This document shows positions 42,597-51,583 of a stretch of DNA of 64,000 nt, one piece after another. Positions within the stretch are counted from its first letter, which is position 1. Each line of letters begins with the position of its first letter. The translations under genes were made by a program, and so were the position numbers. This DNA is from an uncultured Phascolarctobacterium sp. (GTDB lineage Bacteria; Bacillota; Negativicutes; Acidaminococcales; Acidaminococcaceae), in NCBI GenBank assembly GCA_947629685.1, contig CANREP010000005.1, positions 16,304 to 80,303 of the forward strand, written 5' to 3'. The notes below the pieces were generated by a model that was not told where the DNA came from, searched no databases, and saw nothing but the letters and a program-made list of their open reading frames with translations.

Positions 42597-43112
42597 ATGA
42601 TTAATAATAGTTTAAAAAACTATAGCAACGAGCAACTAATTGAAATAATAGAAAATTACTGTAAAAACTGGCTTGCTATGGATGGTCTGTGGTTTCAGTC
42701 CGTAGAGCAAAAATATGGTATGGAAGAAGCTATGGAACACGATCATGCTGTTTGGGAAAAGTTTACTGTTATTGAAGCCAAGCGTATTAAAAACTTTTTA
42801 AAACTGCCGGCACAGGCAGGTATCGAAGGACTGAAGCAAGCACTAAAGATGCGCCTGTACGCCAATATTAACCATGATGACATTATAATTGAGGGAAATG
42901 TACTTATTTATCGCACTACCGAATGCCGTGTACAGCATGCTCGCAGTAGTAAAAATATGCCTTTGCACCCTTGCCGCTCTGTCGGTATTATAGAATACAC
43001 TGGTTTTGCAAAAACTATAGACAGCCGGTTCAGCTGTGAATGTTTAAGTTGCTATCCTGATATTATTGATGACACTTGCCACTGTGCCTGGAAATTCGTT
43101 CTTAATAATTAG
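42597..43112 (+). CDS. Uncharacterised Cys-containing protein (possibly DUF6125-like)
   Basis: Good RBS (GGAGG); NYCKNWLAMDGLWFQSVEQKYGMEEAM and C-terminal FSCECLSCYPDIIDDTCHCAWKF; family recalled, not searched. Confidence 0.6.
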   Translation: MINNSLKNYSNEQLIEIIENYCKNWLAMDGLWFQSVEQKYGMEEAMEHDHAVWEKFTVIEAKRIKNFLKLPAQAGIEGLKQALKMRLYANINHDDIIIEGNVLIYRTTECRVQHARSSKNMPLHPCRSVGIIEYTGFAKTIDSRFSCECLSCYPDIIDDTCHCAWKFVLNN

Positions 43113-43247
43113 AAAGCGGATTTTTTAGACACAGCTTATATCTTTATTACAACAAACATATCAAGATTAAAATAAAATAAGGAGCCTTACTAAAATAAGG
43201 CCCCTTATGCTTTATAAAATACAATTTTTAAAAATTGTGGTATATTG

Positions 43248-43322
43248 TGGTAGCGCTAACGGGAATCGAACCCGTGATTTCGCCTTGAGAGGGCGACGTC
43301 TTAGCCGCTTGACCATAGCGCC
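43248..43322 (-). tRNA. tRNA-Glu (anticodon CTC), CCA encoded
   Basis: RC: GGCGCTATGGTCAAGCGGCTAAGACGTCGCCCTCTCAAGGCGAAATCACGGGTTCGATTCCCGTTAGCGCTACCA. Confidence 0.95.
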
Positions 43323-43335
43323 AGGAAAACAAAAA

Positions 43336-43409
43336 TGGCTCCGGGACTAGGACTCGAACCCAGACTAAATGATCCAGAGTCACTTGTGCTACCATTACAC
43401 CATCCCGGA
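43336..43409 (-). tRNA. tRNA-Gln (anticodon CTG), CCA encoded
   Basis: RC: TCCGGGATGGTGTAATGGTAGCACAAGTGACTCTGGATCATTTAGTCTGGGTTCGAGTCCTAGTCCCGGAGCCA. Confidence 0.94.
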
Positions 43410-43489
43410 GTATGCGTTCCGTAGAACATTTATGATTATAACGCAATCAATATAATTTTGCAAGCACTTTTTTATTTTTTCTGTTATTT

Positions 43490-44053
43490 TTATTCTACCA
43501 AAAGCAGTCCGTAGATTTTTAATTCTCTAATCGGCCCAGTAATCACCCGCATACGAAAACCGTTGTCATTAGCCAGAGCAAATACGTCGATGCCGCACGC
43601 TTCCAGAGACGGACGGGCTTTGGTAGGATTGATACATTTTTTCAGATTACATTGCGCGCACAAACGGCAACGACCTGCTTTAAGGGAAAAAGCTCTGTAA
43701 TGATTCTGAAAAAAAGCTTCTTTTTCCAAAGCCAGCAGAATATCCAGCAGCCCATTGCTCATACTCAGGTCCGCCGCGGCAAAATCAGTATGATCATCTT
43801 CCTTTAAGGGAAAAGTATATTCTACCAATACTGCCTTAGTATATTCAGCCAAAAATTCACGCATCTGCTCATATCCCGGAGTATATGGCGGACAGCACAG
43901 ACTAAGTCCATAATTAGGACAGCCATACTGGCATTTCATACGCGTCCATGCACCCGTCCTGATACCAGCTACATCAATGATTTTCGCTGCACTTGCACCC
44001 AGTTCGCAAGCCCTGCTTCTCAGCTCTTCCAGGTCATCTGCCAGCTTCTGCAT
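43490..44053 (-). CDS. DUF2284-type Cys-rich metal-binding protein
   Basis: MKCQYGCPNYGLSLCCPPYTPGYEQMREF and GRCRLCAQCNLKKCINPTKARPSLEACGIDVF. Confidence 0.85.
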   Translation of the reverse strand: MQKLADDLEELRSRACELGASAAKIIDVAGIRTGAWTRMKCQYGCPNYGLSLCCPPYTPGYEQMREFLAEYTKAVLVEYTFPLKEDDHTDFAAADLSMSNGLLDILLALEKEAFFQNHYRAFSLKAGRCRLCAQCNLKKCINPTKARPSLEACGIDVFALANDNGFRMRVITGPIRELKIYGLLLVE

Positions 44054-44055
44054 AC

Positions 44056-45270
44056 TTACATCCCCTTATTTAAACTGAAAGTATCCAAGGTGTCTGAAAT
44101 CTTCTTGGCCAGGCTGTCCGGCAAACCTTCGATATTAACATTCAAAAAGCCGCGGACGATGGTAGCAGTCGCTTCATCTTCATCCAGGCCGCGCGCCATG
44201 AGGTACTCTATTTCTTCCGGCGCAATCCTGCCTACTGCTGCTTCATGGCTCATTTCTGCATTGCCGGTAAATGCATCCAGCTGCGGTATGGCAGAAATAT
44301 AGCCTTCGTTGGAAAGCATCAGTCCATGACATTCCAGATGCGCCCTTACTCCTTCGGCATTACCGCTCAGCGTGCCGCGGTTGATGACTTCGCCGCCGGT
44401 AGAAATAGTCCTGGTAACGATTTCTGCACGCGTACCCGGCACTTCCAGGATAGCTTTGCCGCCGATATCAAGATGCGATCCTTTGGGCGCCACCAGGATG
44501 GAGTTAAGACGCGCCACAGCTCCTTCGCCAACCAGGCGCGTAACAGGATTCATCTGTACGTCTTTCACCCTGTCCATGCACACATAGTTGGAAATAAACT
44601 GGCCGCCTGCTTCGATAATGGTCACGCTGCGGGGACGTACAGCAATATTTTCTCCCCAGCTGTGAATCATGGTAAAGGTCAGTTTAGCGTTTTTGCCGAC
44701 ATAAAATTCGCTGATACCCAGATGTACCGCTTTATCAACTTCAGGGTCGCTGGCGCAGCCGGAAATAATATTCAGTTCTGCTCCTTCTTCGACGATGACG
44801 ATATTATGTACACGCTGCAGCTGCTGTTCATGGCTTAAAAATACGCAGGCCTGCAGAGGATACTTGATTTTTTCGCCTGCTTTGACGCGGATAAAGTAAC
44901 CGTTTTCTTCTTCCAGCGCCGTAATGGCCGTATACTTATCCATATCGGGAGCGACAGCCTTCCACCAGTATTTTTCTACCAGTTCAGGATATTTTTTAGC
45001 TGCCAGACCGGTATTCATCAATTCCAGCGGCGTCTGCACACTTACCTCGGCCTGCAGCGGCGCATTATCCACCTGGATAAAGCTGGCGCTGCGGTTTTTG
45101 CCGTCCAGTTCGATGCCCACGCGCTCCATACGTTCTTTGCCGCCTGCAGAAAGATCTTCTGCAGTGCGGATATGCACGTCGTTATTGTCGCTATACTGCT
45201 GTAAGTCTATATCGTTGCCGAAAGCGCCCTTCTTCTGCAGAGCATCTTGTAAAACCTTTGTATCTTTCAT
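44056..45270 (-). CDS. SufB/SufD-family Fe-S scaffold protein
   Basis: HLDIGGKAILEVPGTRAEIVTRTI..RGTLSG..HLECHGLML...AEMSHEAAVGRIAPEEIEYLMARGLDEDEA; start ATG 45270 overlaps the sufC stop (TAATG). Confidence 0.92.
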   Translation of the reverse strand: MKDTKVLQDALQKKGAFGNDIDLQQYSDNNDVHIRTAEDLSAGGKERMERVGIELDGKNRSASFIQVDNAPLQAEVSVQTPLELMNTGLAAKKYPELVEKYWWKAVAPDMDKYTAITALEEENGYFIRVKAGEKIKYPLQACVFLSHEQQLQRVHNIVIVEEGAELNIISGCASDPEVDKAVHLGISEFYVGKNAKLTFTMIHSWGENIAVRPRSVTIIEAGGQFISNYVCMDRVKDVQMNPVTRLVGEGAVARLNSILVAPKGSHLDIGGKAILEVPGTRAEIVTRTISTGGEVINRGTLSGNAEGVRAHLECHGLMLSNEGYISAIPQLDAFTGNAEMSHEAAVGRIAPEEIEYLMARGLDEDEATATIVRGFLNVNIEGLPDSLAKKISDTLDTFSLNKGM

Positions 45271-46067
45271 TATTTTTTCCTCCTGCAGCCGCCATTGGCA
45301 CAAGTTTCATATCCCGACTGGCTAATGCAGCTCAGTACGTCAAGCGGGTCACCGCCCGGACAGGTCAGCGTTCCCTGATAAAGTATATGTGCATGTGAAG
45401 CAGGCACATATTTCAGGATATGTCCCACATGGGTGATAATCAGTCCGCTGCGTTTTGTTCCAGCCAGCGGATTGCTGCCGCAGGCATTCTGGACGCAGCA
45501 AGGTTTATCGCATCCGCTGCCGCCGCAGGGCTCATTATTCAAAATATAGTTGGCAGCTCGTCCTACCAGGGCGATATTTTCTACATCGACACCTGATTCC
45601 GGCTCATCCAAAAGCAGCAGATCAGGCTTCTGCGCCATCAGCTGCAGCAGCTCGCTGCGTTTTAATTCGCCACCGCTGAAGCCTTCGTTGACACTGCGGT
45701 CCAAAAAGTCGGACAGGCCCATCCACTCAGCCATTTTTTCTGTCTCTTCGGGTGTAGCACCGCAGATACCGATCATCTGCCGCAGGCTAAGGCCTCTGAT
45801 CGTAGGCGGGCGCTGAATCATTACGCCCACGCCCATTTTAGCGCGTTCATAACAGGGAGCGTCAGTTATATCCTGTCCCTTAAAATAAATTTTTCCTTCC
45901 AATACCTGGTATCTGTCAAACCCCATAATAGTACCAATCAAAGTTGATTTGCCCGTACCGTTAGGTCCGAATAAAACATGCACCTCGCCAGGAGCGATAT
46001 GCAGATTGATATTTTGTAAAATCTGTTTGCCTCTTACAGCCACAGATAAATTTTCTATACGTAACAC
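45270..46067 (-). CDS. sufC: SufC-like ABC ATPase with Cys-rich insertion and Cys-rich C-terminus
   Basis: HVLFGPNGTGKSTLIGTIMG, FSGGELKRSELLQLMAQKPDLLLLDEPESGVDVENI; insertion EPCGGSGCDKPCCVQNACGSNPLAG before IITHVGHIL. Confidence 0.92.
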   Translation of the reverse strand: MLRIENLSVAVRGKQILQNINLHIAPGEVHVLFGPNGTGKSTLIGTIMGFDRYQVLEGKIYFKGQDITDAPCYERAKMGVGVMIQRPPTIRGLSLRQMIGICGATPEETEKMAEWMGLSDFLDRSVNEGFSGGELKRSELLQLMAQKPDLLLLDEPESGVDVENIALVGRAANYILNNEPCGGSGCDKPCCVQNACGSNPLAGTKRSGLIITHVGHILKYVPASHAHILYQGTLTCPGGDPLDVLSCISQSGYETCANGGCRRKK

Positions 46068-46227
46068 AGCGCTATCTCCTTTGCCAAAAATTACTGTTTA
46101 ACTTATTATAACATAAGATAAGGTTTTAATCCCTACTATTTTACAAGGATTTAAAATTTTTTCACATTCTTTACTATCTTCTGAAATGTGCTAAAATAAA
46201 ATTTAAATCTAAACTCAGGAGGCAATA

Positions 46228-47034
46228 ATGCATCAATATTTATTCTATATTGGAGATTTTCCCATCCGCATGTATGGGCTTGTGCTCTGCTCGGCTATCT
46301 TCCTGGCAACGGGCGTGGCCTATTTTTTTGCCAAACAGGACGGACGCTGGCACCAGCATGTACTGGATATAGGTATTTACGGCGGCTTTGCCGGACTTAT
46401 CGGCGCCCGCTTATGGGACGTGTTCTTTTTTGACTGGGAGTATTACAGCAGCCATCTGCTGGAAATACCTTTCGTCTGGCAAGGAGGCATGGCTATCCAG
46501 GGCGGCGTTATTTTCGGCGTAGCAGCGGGCATTATCTATTGTAAACGACACGGCATCGACTGGCTGGCCTTTGCCGACATCGTCTGCCCCTCTATACTCA
46601 TCGGTCAGGCTATCGGCCGTATGGCAAATTTACTGAACGGCGACGCTTTCGGTACGCCTACCGGCGGCAATTTTGGCCTGCTTTATCCCGAGGGCACGCT
46701 GGCTTATAAAACTTACGGCGCTGTACCGCTGTGGCCGGCAGAAGTCTGGGAAGGACAACTGGATGTCGTTATCTTCGCCCTGCTGCTTCTATTCCGTACT
46801 ACCAGTCACGCCAAAGGCCAGGCGCTCTGCGTATACGCCATGCTCTATTCCGTTGTGCGCTTCTGTCTAGAAATGCTGCGCGGCGATTATACCGAGCCTT
46901 TCCTCTTGGGCCTGAAGTCGGCGCAGGCAACCAGCCTCGGCTTCTTCCTTATCGCCTTGGGAGCCTTTTTTTACTGCGGCTGGGCTGAACGCCGTCATCC
47001 ACATATAAACGCTAAACAAAAAAAGAAAAAATAA
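46228..47034 (+). CDS. lgt: Prolipoprotein diacylglyceryl transferase
   Basis: GGMAIQGGVIFGVAAG, GQAIGRMANLLNGDAFG. Confidence 0.96.
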   Translation: MHQYLFYIGDFPIRMYGLVLCSAIFLATGVAYFFAKQDGRWHQHVLDIGIYGGFAGLIGARLWDVFFFDWEYYSSHLLEIPFVWQGGMAIQGGVIFGVAAGIIYCKRHGIDWLAFADIVCPSILIGQAIGRMANLLNGDAFGTPTGGNFGLLYPEGTLAYKTYGAVPLWPAEVWEGQLDVVIFALLLLFRTTSHAKGQALCVYAMLYSVVRFCLEMLRGDYTEPFLLGLKSAQATSLGFFLIALGAFFYCGWAERRHPHINAKQKKKK

Positions 47035-47103
47035 TCTTCTGTACGCTTGACAAGCTATTATATTTTAGCTATAATATCATTGTTGCTTATGAGAGCAGCC
47101 AAT

Positions 47104-47180
47104 GACTCCGTAGCTCAGCTGGATAGAGCGTTTGACTACGAATCAAAAGGTCGCAGGTTCGAATCCTGCCGGGGCCACCA
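47104..47180 (+). tRNA. tRNA-Arg (anticodon ACG), CCA encoded; A2-C71 acceptor mismatch
   Basis: GACTCCGTAGCTCAGCTGGATAGAGCGTTTGACTACGAATCAAAAGGTCGCAGGTTCGAATCCTGCCGGGGCCACCA. Confidence 0.9.
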
Positions 47181-47189
47181 TGATAATTA

Positions 47190-47217
47190 ACGGATAACTT
47201 AGGTTATCCGTTTTTTG
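47190..47217 (+). terminator. tRNA-Arg terminator
   Basis: cggataacttaggttatccgtttttt. Confidence 0.75.
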
Positions 47218-47290
47218 TTTTTGATTATAAAATTCTCTACAACAAAAAGCAGGAAAAGTCATACATCACTTTTCCTGCTTTTTCTATTTA

Positions 47291-48421
47291 CTATTTATTT
47301 TTTAGCTGTTCCAATATCTTTTCCGTATCTTCACCTAAACGCGGCGCACGTTTAGTCAAGCGGGCGGGCGTCTTGCTGAGCTTCATGGCAAAGCCAAGCT
47401 GCTGATAGGCGCCCAGTTCTTCATCCTGCACCTCAAGTACCATTTCATTGGCCTGTACCTGAGCAGATTCTACGGCTTCCTTAAAATTCAGCACCGGCGT
47501 TACGCAGGCGTCTTTATCCGTAAAATATACTTCCCATTCACGCATAGTCTTCTGGCGGAAAATAGCTGCCAGCTGTTTTTTCAGATAAGGATGATTTGCT
47601 TCATCGTCAATCATATCGATGAGTTCATCTCTGCCCAGCGCAATGCAGAGACTGCGCCAGAATTTTTTCTCCAGGCAGCCTACCGAAACATAGCGTCCGT
47701 CAGCCGTCGCATAAATATTATAATTGGCATAAGCGCCGGTCAGCCAGTTATTGCCGCGTTCTGCAACAAAGCCGCTGCCGAAAAACAAACTGGCGGCCCC
47801 CGGCATCAAAGTCATAGCCACGTTAAAGAGGGAGATGTCAATTTCCTGTCCCTGTCCTGTCAGCGCTGCATGGCGCAGGGCAATCATAATACTCATACCG
47901 GCAGAAAGCGCCGCATTCATGTCTGCCATCAACACTCCCGGAATGGCCGGCGCTCCGTCAGCCTCGCCGCTCATGGCTGTTACCCCTGCCAAGCTCAGAT
48001 AACCCAGGTCATGGTCGGCCTTATGCGCCAGCGGCCCCTTGCTGCCATAACCGCTCAAAGAGCAGTAGACAATCTTAGGATTCACTTTAGCGGCCGCCTC
48101 ATAATCTACACCCAGCTTCTTGAGCACTCCCGGGCGGTAGCTTTCCACTACCACATCGGCAGTCTTTACAAGCTCCAAAAAGACGTTTTTCCCTTCTGCG
48201 CTTTTTAAATCCAGCGCAACGCTCTGTTTATTGCGGTTCAGCTGCAGATGCCAGTATCCGAAATCTTTCAGGAACGGCGGAAAACTGCGCGAATAATCGC
48301 CTTTGCCCGGCTCTTCGATTTTAATGACCTCTGCGCCGAAATCAGCCAGCAGCATGGTACAATAAGGCCCTGGCAAAAGTCTGGACATATCTAAAACACG
48401 GATACCGCTTAAAGCCTGCAT
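47291..48421 (-). CDS. CaiB/BaiF family III CoA-transferase
   Basis: GIRVLDMSRLLPGPYCTMLLADFGAEVIKIEEPGKGDYSR; SLSGYGSKGPLAHKADHDLGYLSLAG. Confidence 0.94.
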   Translation of the reverse strand: MQALSGIRVLDMSRLLPGPYCTMLLADFGAEVIKIEEPGKGDYSRSFPPFLKDFGYWHLQLNRNKQSVALDLKSAEGKNVFLELVKTADVVVESYRPGVLKKLGVDYEAAAKVNPKIVYCSLSGYGSKGPLAHKADHDLGYLSLAGVTAMSGEADGAPAIPGVLMADMNAALSAGMSIMIALRHAALTGQGQEIDISLFNVAMTLMPGAASLFFGSGFVAERGNNWLTGAYANYNIYATADGRYVSVGCLEKKFWRSLCIALGRDELIDMIDDEANHPYLKKQLAAIFRQKTMREWEVYFTDKDACVTPVLNFKEAVESAQVQANEMVLEVQDEELGAYQQLGFAMKLSKTPARLTKRAPRLGEDTEKILEQLKNK

Positions 48422-48439
48422 AAAGCACCTCCTGAACTA

Positions 48440-49663
48440 TTATACTACCTGGAAAATATAAAATTTAAGATAAAAAGTTTCCGGCACGTTCCACAGCACC
48501 GGATGATCGGGAGCCTGCTGCCGTACTTCTATCTGCCGCAGCGATACGCAGGCGTCTTTGGCCGCATCGTGCAGCATCTGTACGAACAATTCCTCCTTCA
48601 TAAAATGCGAGCAGGAACAGGTTGCCAGATAACCGCCACGCGGCAGCAGCTTCATTGCCTTAAGATTGATTTCTTTATAACCTCGCACCGCATTTTTCAC
48701 CGTGCTGCCGGACTTAGTAAAAGCAGGCGGGTCCAGAATGACGAAGTCATAATCATGAGATTTATTATTTACCAGTTCACTGAGCAGGTCAAACACATTA
48801 GCCTGCAAACCTTTGAAACCTGCGGCAAGGCCGTTGATAGCAGCATTATGCTCTGCCATACGCACTGCCTCGGCACTGATATCTACGGCCGTAACACTGG
48901 CTGCGCCGCCTTTGGCTGCATTGAGGGCAAAAGAGCCGGTATGAGTAAAGCAGTCCAGTACATGTCTGCCTTTGGCAATTTTAGCCACCGCCTGCCGGTT
49001 ATACTTCTGATCCAAAAAGAAGCCTGTCTTCTGCCCGTTTTCTACATCCACGGTATATTTGATTCCGTTTTCACAGATTTCCGCCGTTGTAGGACAAGCT
49101 GCATCCAATAACGGTGATTGGAAAAAGCCCTTGTTTTCTTCCATGCCTTCCAGCCGGCGTATTTTAACATCATTGCGTTCATACAGGCCGCGGATATTTT
49201 GTCCCATTTCCCGCAGAATCTTAATCAAGAGCTCAAAAAGCATCTGTTTGCGCAGCTCGATACCCAGCGACAGCGTCTGGGTAACTAAAATATCATTAAA
49301 ACGGTCTACCGTCAGCCCCGGGAACATATCAGCCTCGCCAAAAATCAGACGGCAGCAGTTAAAGTCCTGCTCCCCCATCACTGTCAGACGGTAATCCAGG
49401 GCGTAGCGCAGACGACGCTCCCAAAAAGCCTCGTCAAATTTATCATTAGTATTGGTAGAGATAATCCTTACTCTTATTTTAGAAACGTCATTGACAAAGC
49501 CGGTACCAAGATATTTTCCCTTGGCGGTCACCACATCTACCAGGTCGCCGTTCTGATACTCGCCCTCCACATGCGTCACTTCTTCCCCGAAAACCCAGGG
49601 ATGACCGCCGCGCGCAGCGCGTTCACCTTTAGGCGTAATATAGAATTTTGCAAATTTACGCAT
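48440..49663 (-). CDS. Class I SAM-dependent rRNA methyltransferase (RlmI-like)
   Basis: PUA-like N-terminus, VLDCFTHTGSFALNAAKGGAASVTAVDIS, VILDPPAFTKS. Confidence 0.92.
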   Translation of the reverse strand: MRKFAKFYITPKGERAARGGHPWVFGEEVTHVEGEYQNGDLVDVVTAKGKYLGTGFVNDVSKIRVRIISTNTNDKFDEAFWERRLRYALDYRLTVMGEQDFNCCRLIFGEADMFPGLTVDRFNDILVTQTLSLGIELRKQMLFELLIKILREMGQNIRGLYERNDVKIRRLEGMEENKGFFQSPLLDAACPTTAEICENGIKYTVDVENGQKTGFFLDQKYNRQAVAKIAKGRHVLDCFTHTGSFALNAAKGGAASVTAVDISAEAVRMAEHNAAINGLAAGFKGLQANVFDLLSELVNNKSHDYDFVILDPPAFTKSGSTVKNAVRGYKEINLKAMKLLPRGGYLATCSCSHFMKEELFVQMLHDAAKDACVSLRQIEVRQQAPDHPVLWNVPETFYLKFYIFQVV

Positions 49664-49675
49664 ACTTTTCTCTCC

Positions 49676-50362
49676 TCATTCTATCAGCTCCAGCGGCACT
49701 GAGCCGCAGATACCCATACTTTCAGGCGTTACCGTACATTCCAGCGCCAGCACCTGTACCCCTGCCGCCTGCGCCCGCAGCAATGCCGCGGCAAATTCAG
49801 GATGGGTAGCATAATTAGGCTTAAATAACCGCGCCCCCTGAAACTGGAGGACGAATATTACCGCAGCCTCATATCCTTGCTGCACACATTCCGCCAGCTC
49901 CTGCACATGCTTGACGCCTCTTGCCGTCGGTGCATCCGGGAACATAGCGATACCATCATGTTCCAAAGTAACGCCCTTGACTTCAATAAAGATTTTTCGC
50001 CGCTCTGTTTCCAGATAAAAATCAAAACGCGACCCGCCGTGCCGGCACTCAGGCTTCATCACCTTGATTTTACCAAACGGCTGCTTTGCTGCCAGCCATT
50101 CAGCCACCGCCTTATTGGGGGCCTGCGAATCCATATTGATTAAAAGAGCGCCTTTGCGGACGGCAATCAGCGAATAATTCGTTTTACGTTTACTGTCATG
50201 GTGTCTCTGCACATAGACTACAGCACGTTCAGTCAGCAGTTCCCGGCAGCGTCCAGTATTTTTTACATGACAGACTTCTTCCCTGCCGTTAATTTCCACC
50301 TGAGCGATAAATCTGTTAGGTCTGTTTAAAAAATAACCTTGCTGTATGTTACTGTATAACAT
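49676..50362 (-). CDS. sfsA: SfsA family protein
   Basis: RFIAQVEINGREEVCHVKNTGRCRELL; FIEVKGVTLEHDGIAMFPDAPTARGVKHVQEL. Confidence 0.95.
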   Translation of the reverse strand: MLYSNIQQGYFLNRPNRFIAQVEINGREEVCHVKNTGRCRELLTERAVVYVQRHHDSKRKTNYSLIAVRKGALLINMDSQAPNKAVAEWLAAKQPFGKIKVMKPECRHGGSRFDFYLETERRKIFIEVKGVTLEHDGIAMFPDAPTARGVKHVQELAECVQQGYEAAVIFVLQFQGARLFKPNYATHPEFAAALLRAQAAGVQVLALECTVTPESMGICGSVPLELIE

Positions 50363-50412
50363 GATTTCCTCATTTTTGCTTTTATTATAGCAATAAACTT
50401 AACGGCTGCAAA

Positions 50413-50440
50413 GAAAAAAGCAGGCAGAGCCTGCTTTTTC
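50413..50440 (-). terminator. metQ terminator
   Basis: aaaaaagcaggcagagcctgctttttc. Confidence 0.65.
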
Positions 50441-50474
50441 ACAAAATTCTCTTATTCTGTCAAACTTTCGTCAA

Positions 50475-51290
50475 TTAAAATGCCGGAACTACAGCGCCTT
50501 TATATTTTTCTTCAATAAATTTCTTTACATCGTCAGAACGCAGAGCATTCATCAGTTTTTGGATTTCCGGGCGTTTCTCGTCGCCTTTTCTGATAGCTAC
50601 GATATTAGCATAGGGAGATTCTTTCGGTTCCGTAAAGAGAGAGTCTTTTACCGGGTTCAGCTTTGCTTCCATCGCAAAGTTAGAGTTGATTACGGAAAGG
50701 TCGGTATCATCCATGGAACGCGGCAGCAGGGCTGCTTCGATTTCGATGATCTGCAGATTTTTCGGATTGCCGACGATATCTTTGGCAGTTGCGCTTACGC
50801 CCACGCCGTCTTTCAGTTTTAAGAGTTTAGCGCTTTCCAGGATTGCCAGTGCGCGGCCGCCATTGGAAGGATCGTTAGGAATGGCAATTTTTGCTCCGTC
50901 AGGAACATTTTTGATGTCTTTAATGTTTTTAGAATAAATACCCATGGGTTCGATATGCACCTTACCGGCAGATACTAACTGCAGGCCGCGGTCTTTCACG
51001 AAAGAATCAAGATAAGGCTCATGCTGGAAGAAGTTAGCGTCAATTTCCTTATCGTTCAAAGAAAGATTGGGTTTTACATAGTCGCTGAATTCTACAATCT
51101 GCAGATCAACGCCTTCTTTAGCCAGCTTGGGTTTGATGTGATTGAGGATTTCCGCATGGGGCACGGGAGTCGCGCCAACCTTGAGAACGACGTTTTTGCC
51201 GCCAGCAGCTTTGTCGCTGCCGCCGCAGCCAGCCGCTACCAGTGCTATGCTGAACAGAGCCAGCAGTACCAGAAATAATTTTTTCATCAT
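50475..51290 (-). CDS. metQ: MetQ/NlpA family substrate-binding lipoprotein
   Basis: Lipobox LVAAGC; KVGATPVPHAEIL, FFQHEPYLDSF; SAM riboswitch upstream. Confidence 0.94.
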   Translation of the reverse strand: MMKKLFLVLLALFSIALVAAGCGGSDKAAGGKNVVLKVGATPVPHAEILNHIKPKLAKEGVDLQIVEFSDYVKPNLSLNDKEIDANFFQHEPYLDSFVKDRGLQLVSAGKVHIEPMGIYSKNIKDIKNVPDGAKIAIPNDPSNGGRALAILESAKLLKLKDGVGVSATAKDIVGNPKNLQIIEIEAALLPRSMDDTDLSVINSNFAMEAKLNPVKDSLFTEPKESPYANIVAIRKGDEKRPEIQKLMNALRSDDVKKFIEEKYKGAVVPAF

Positions 51291-51337
51291 TTAACACTCC
51301 TTTTTTATTAACACCACTCTACATGAGTATCACGCAA

Positions 51338-51482
51338 TAAAAAAACTCTTTCCAAGGAAAGAGTCCATTTCGCTTTCCTCTCATCTTTCAAGATATTCTT
51401 GCAGGATGTGGCACCATAACTGCTGTCTGGTTGCCGGACGTCATTGGGCCTGTTCCCTCAGTCACTCTTGATAAGAGCGTGT
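51338..51482 (-). promoter_or_regulatory. SAM-I (S-box) riboswitch with terminator, upstream of metQ
   Basis: RC: CTCTTATCAAGAGTGACTGAGGGAACAGGCCCAATGACGTCCGGCAACCAGACAGCAGTTATGGTGCCACATCCTGC...GATGAGAG then CTCTTTCCTTGGAAAGAGTTTTTTT. Confidence 0.93.
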
Positions 51483-51542
51483 TTTAAATTTGAAATTATA
51501 TTATCCTATAGATTTTCCTTTGTCAACAAAATTCTGCAAAAG

Positions 51543-51572
51543 AAAAAGAGCAGCCGTCAAGCTGCTCTTTTC
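51543..51572 (-). terminator. Terminator after the fumarase operon
   Basis: aaaagagcagccgtcaagctgctctttt. Confidence 0.65.
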
Positions 51573-51583
51573 TGTACCATTTG

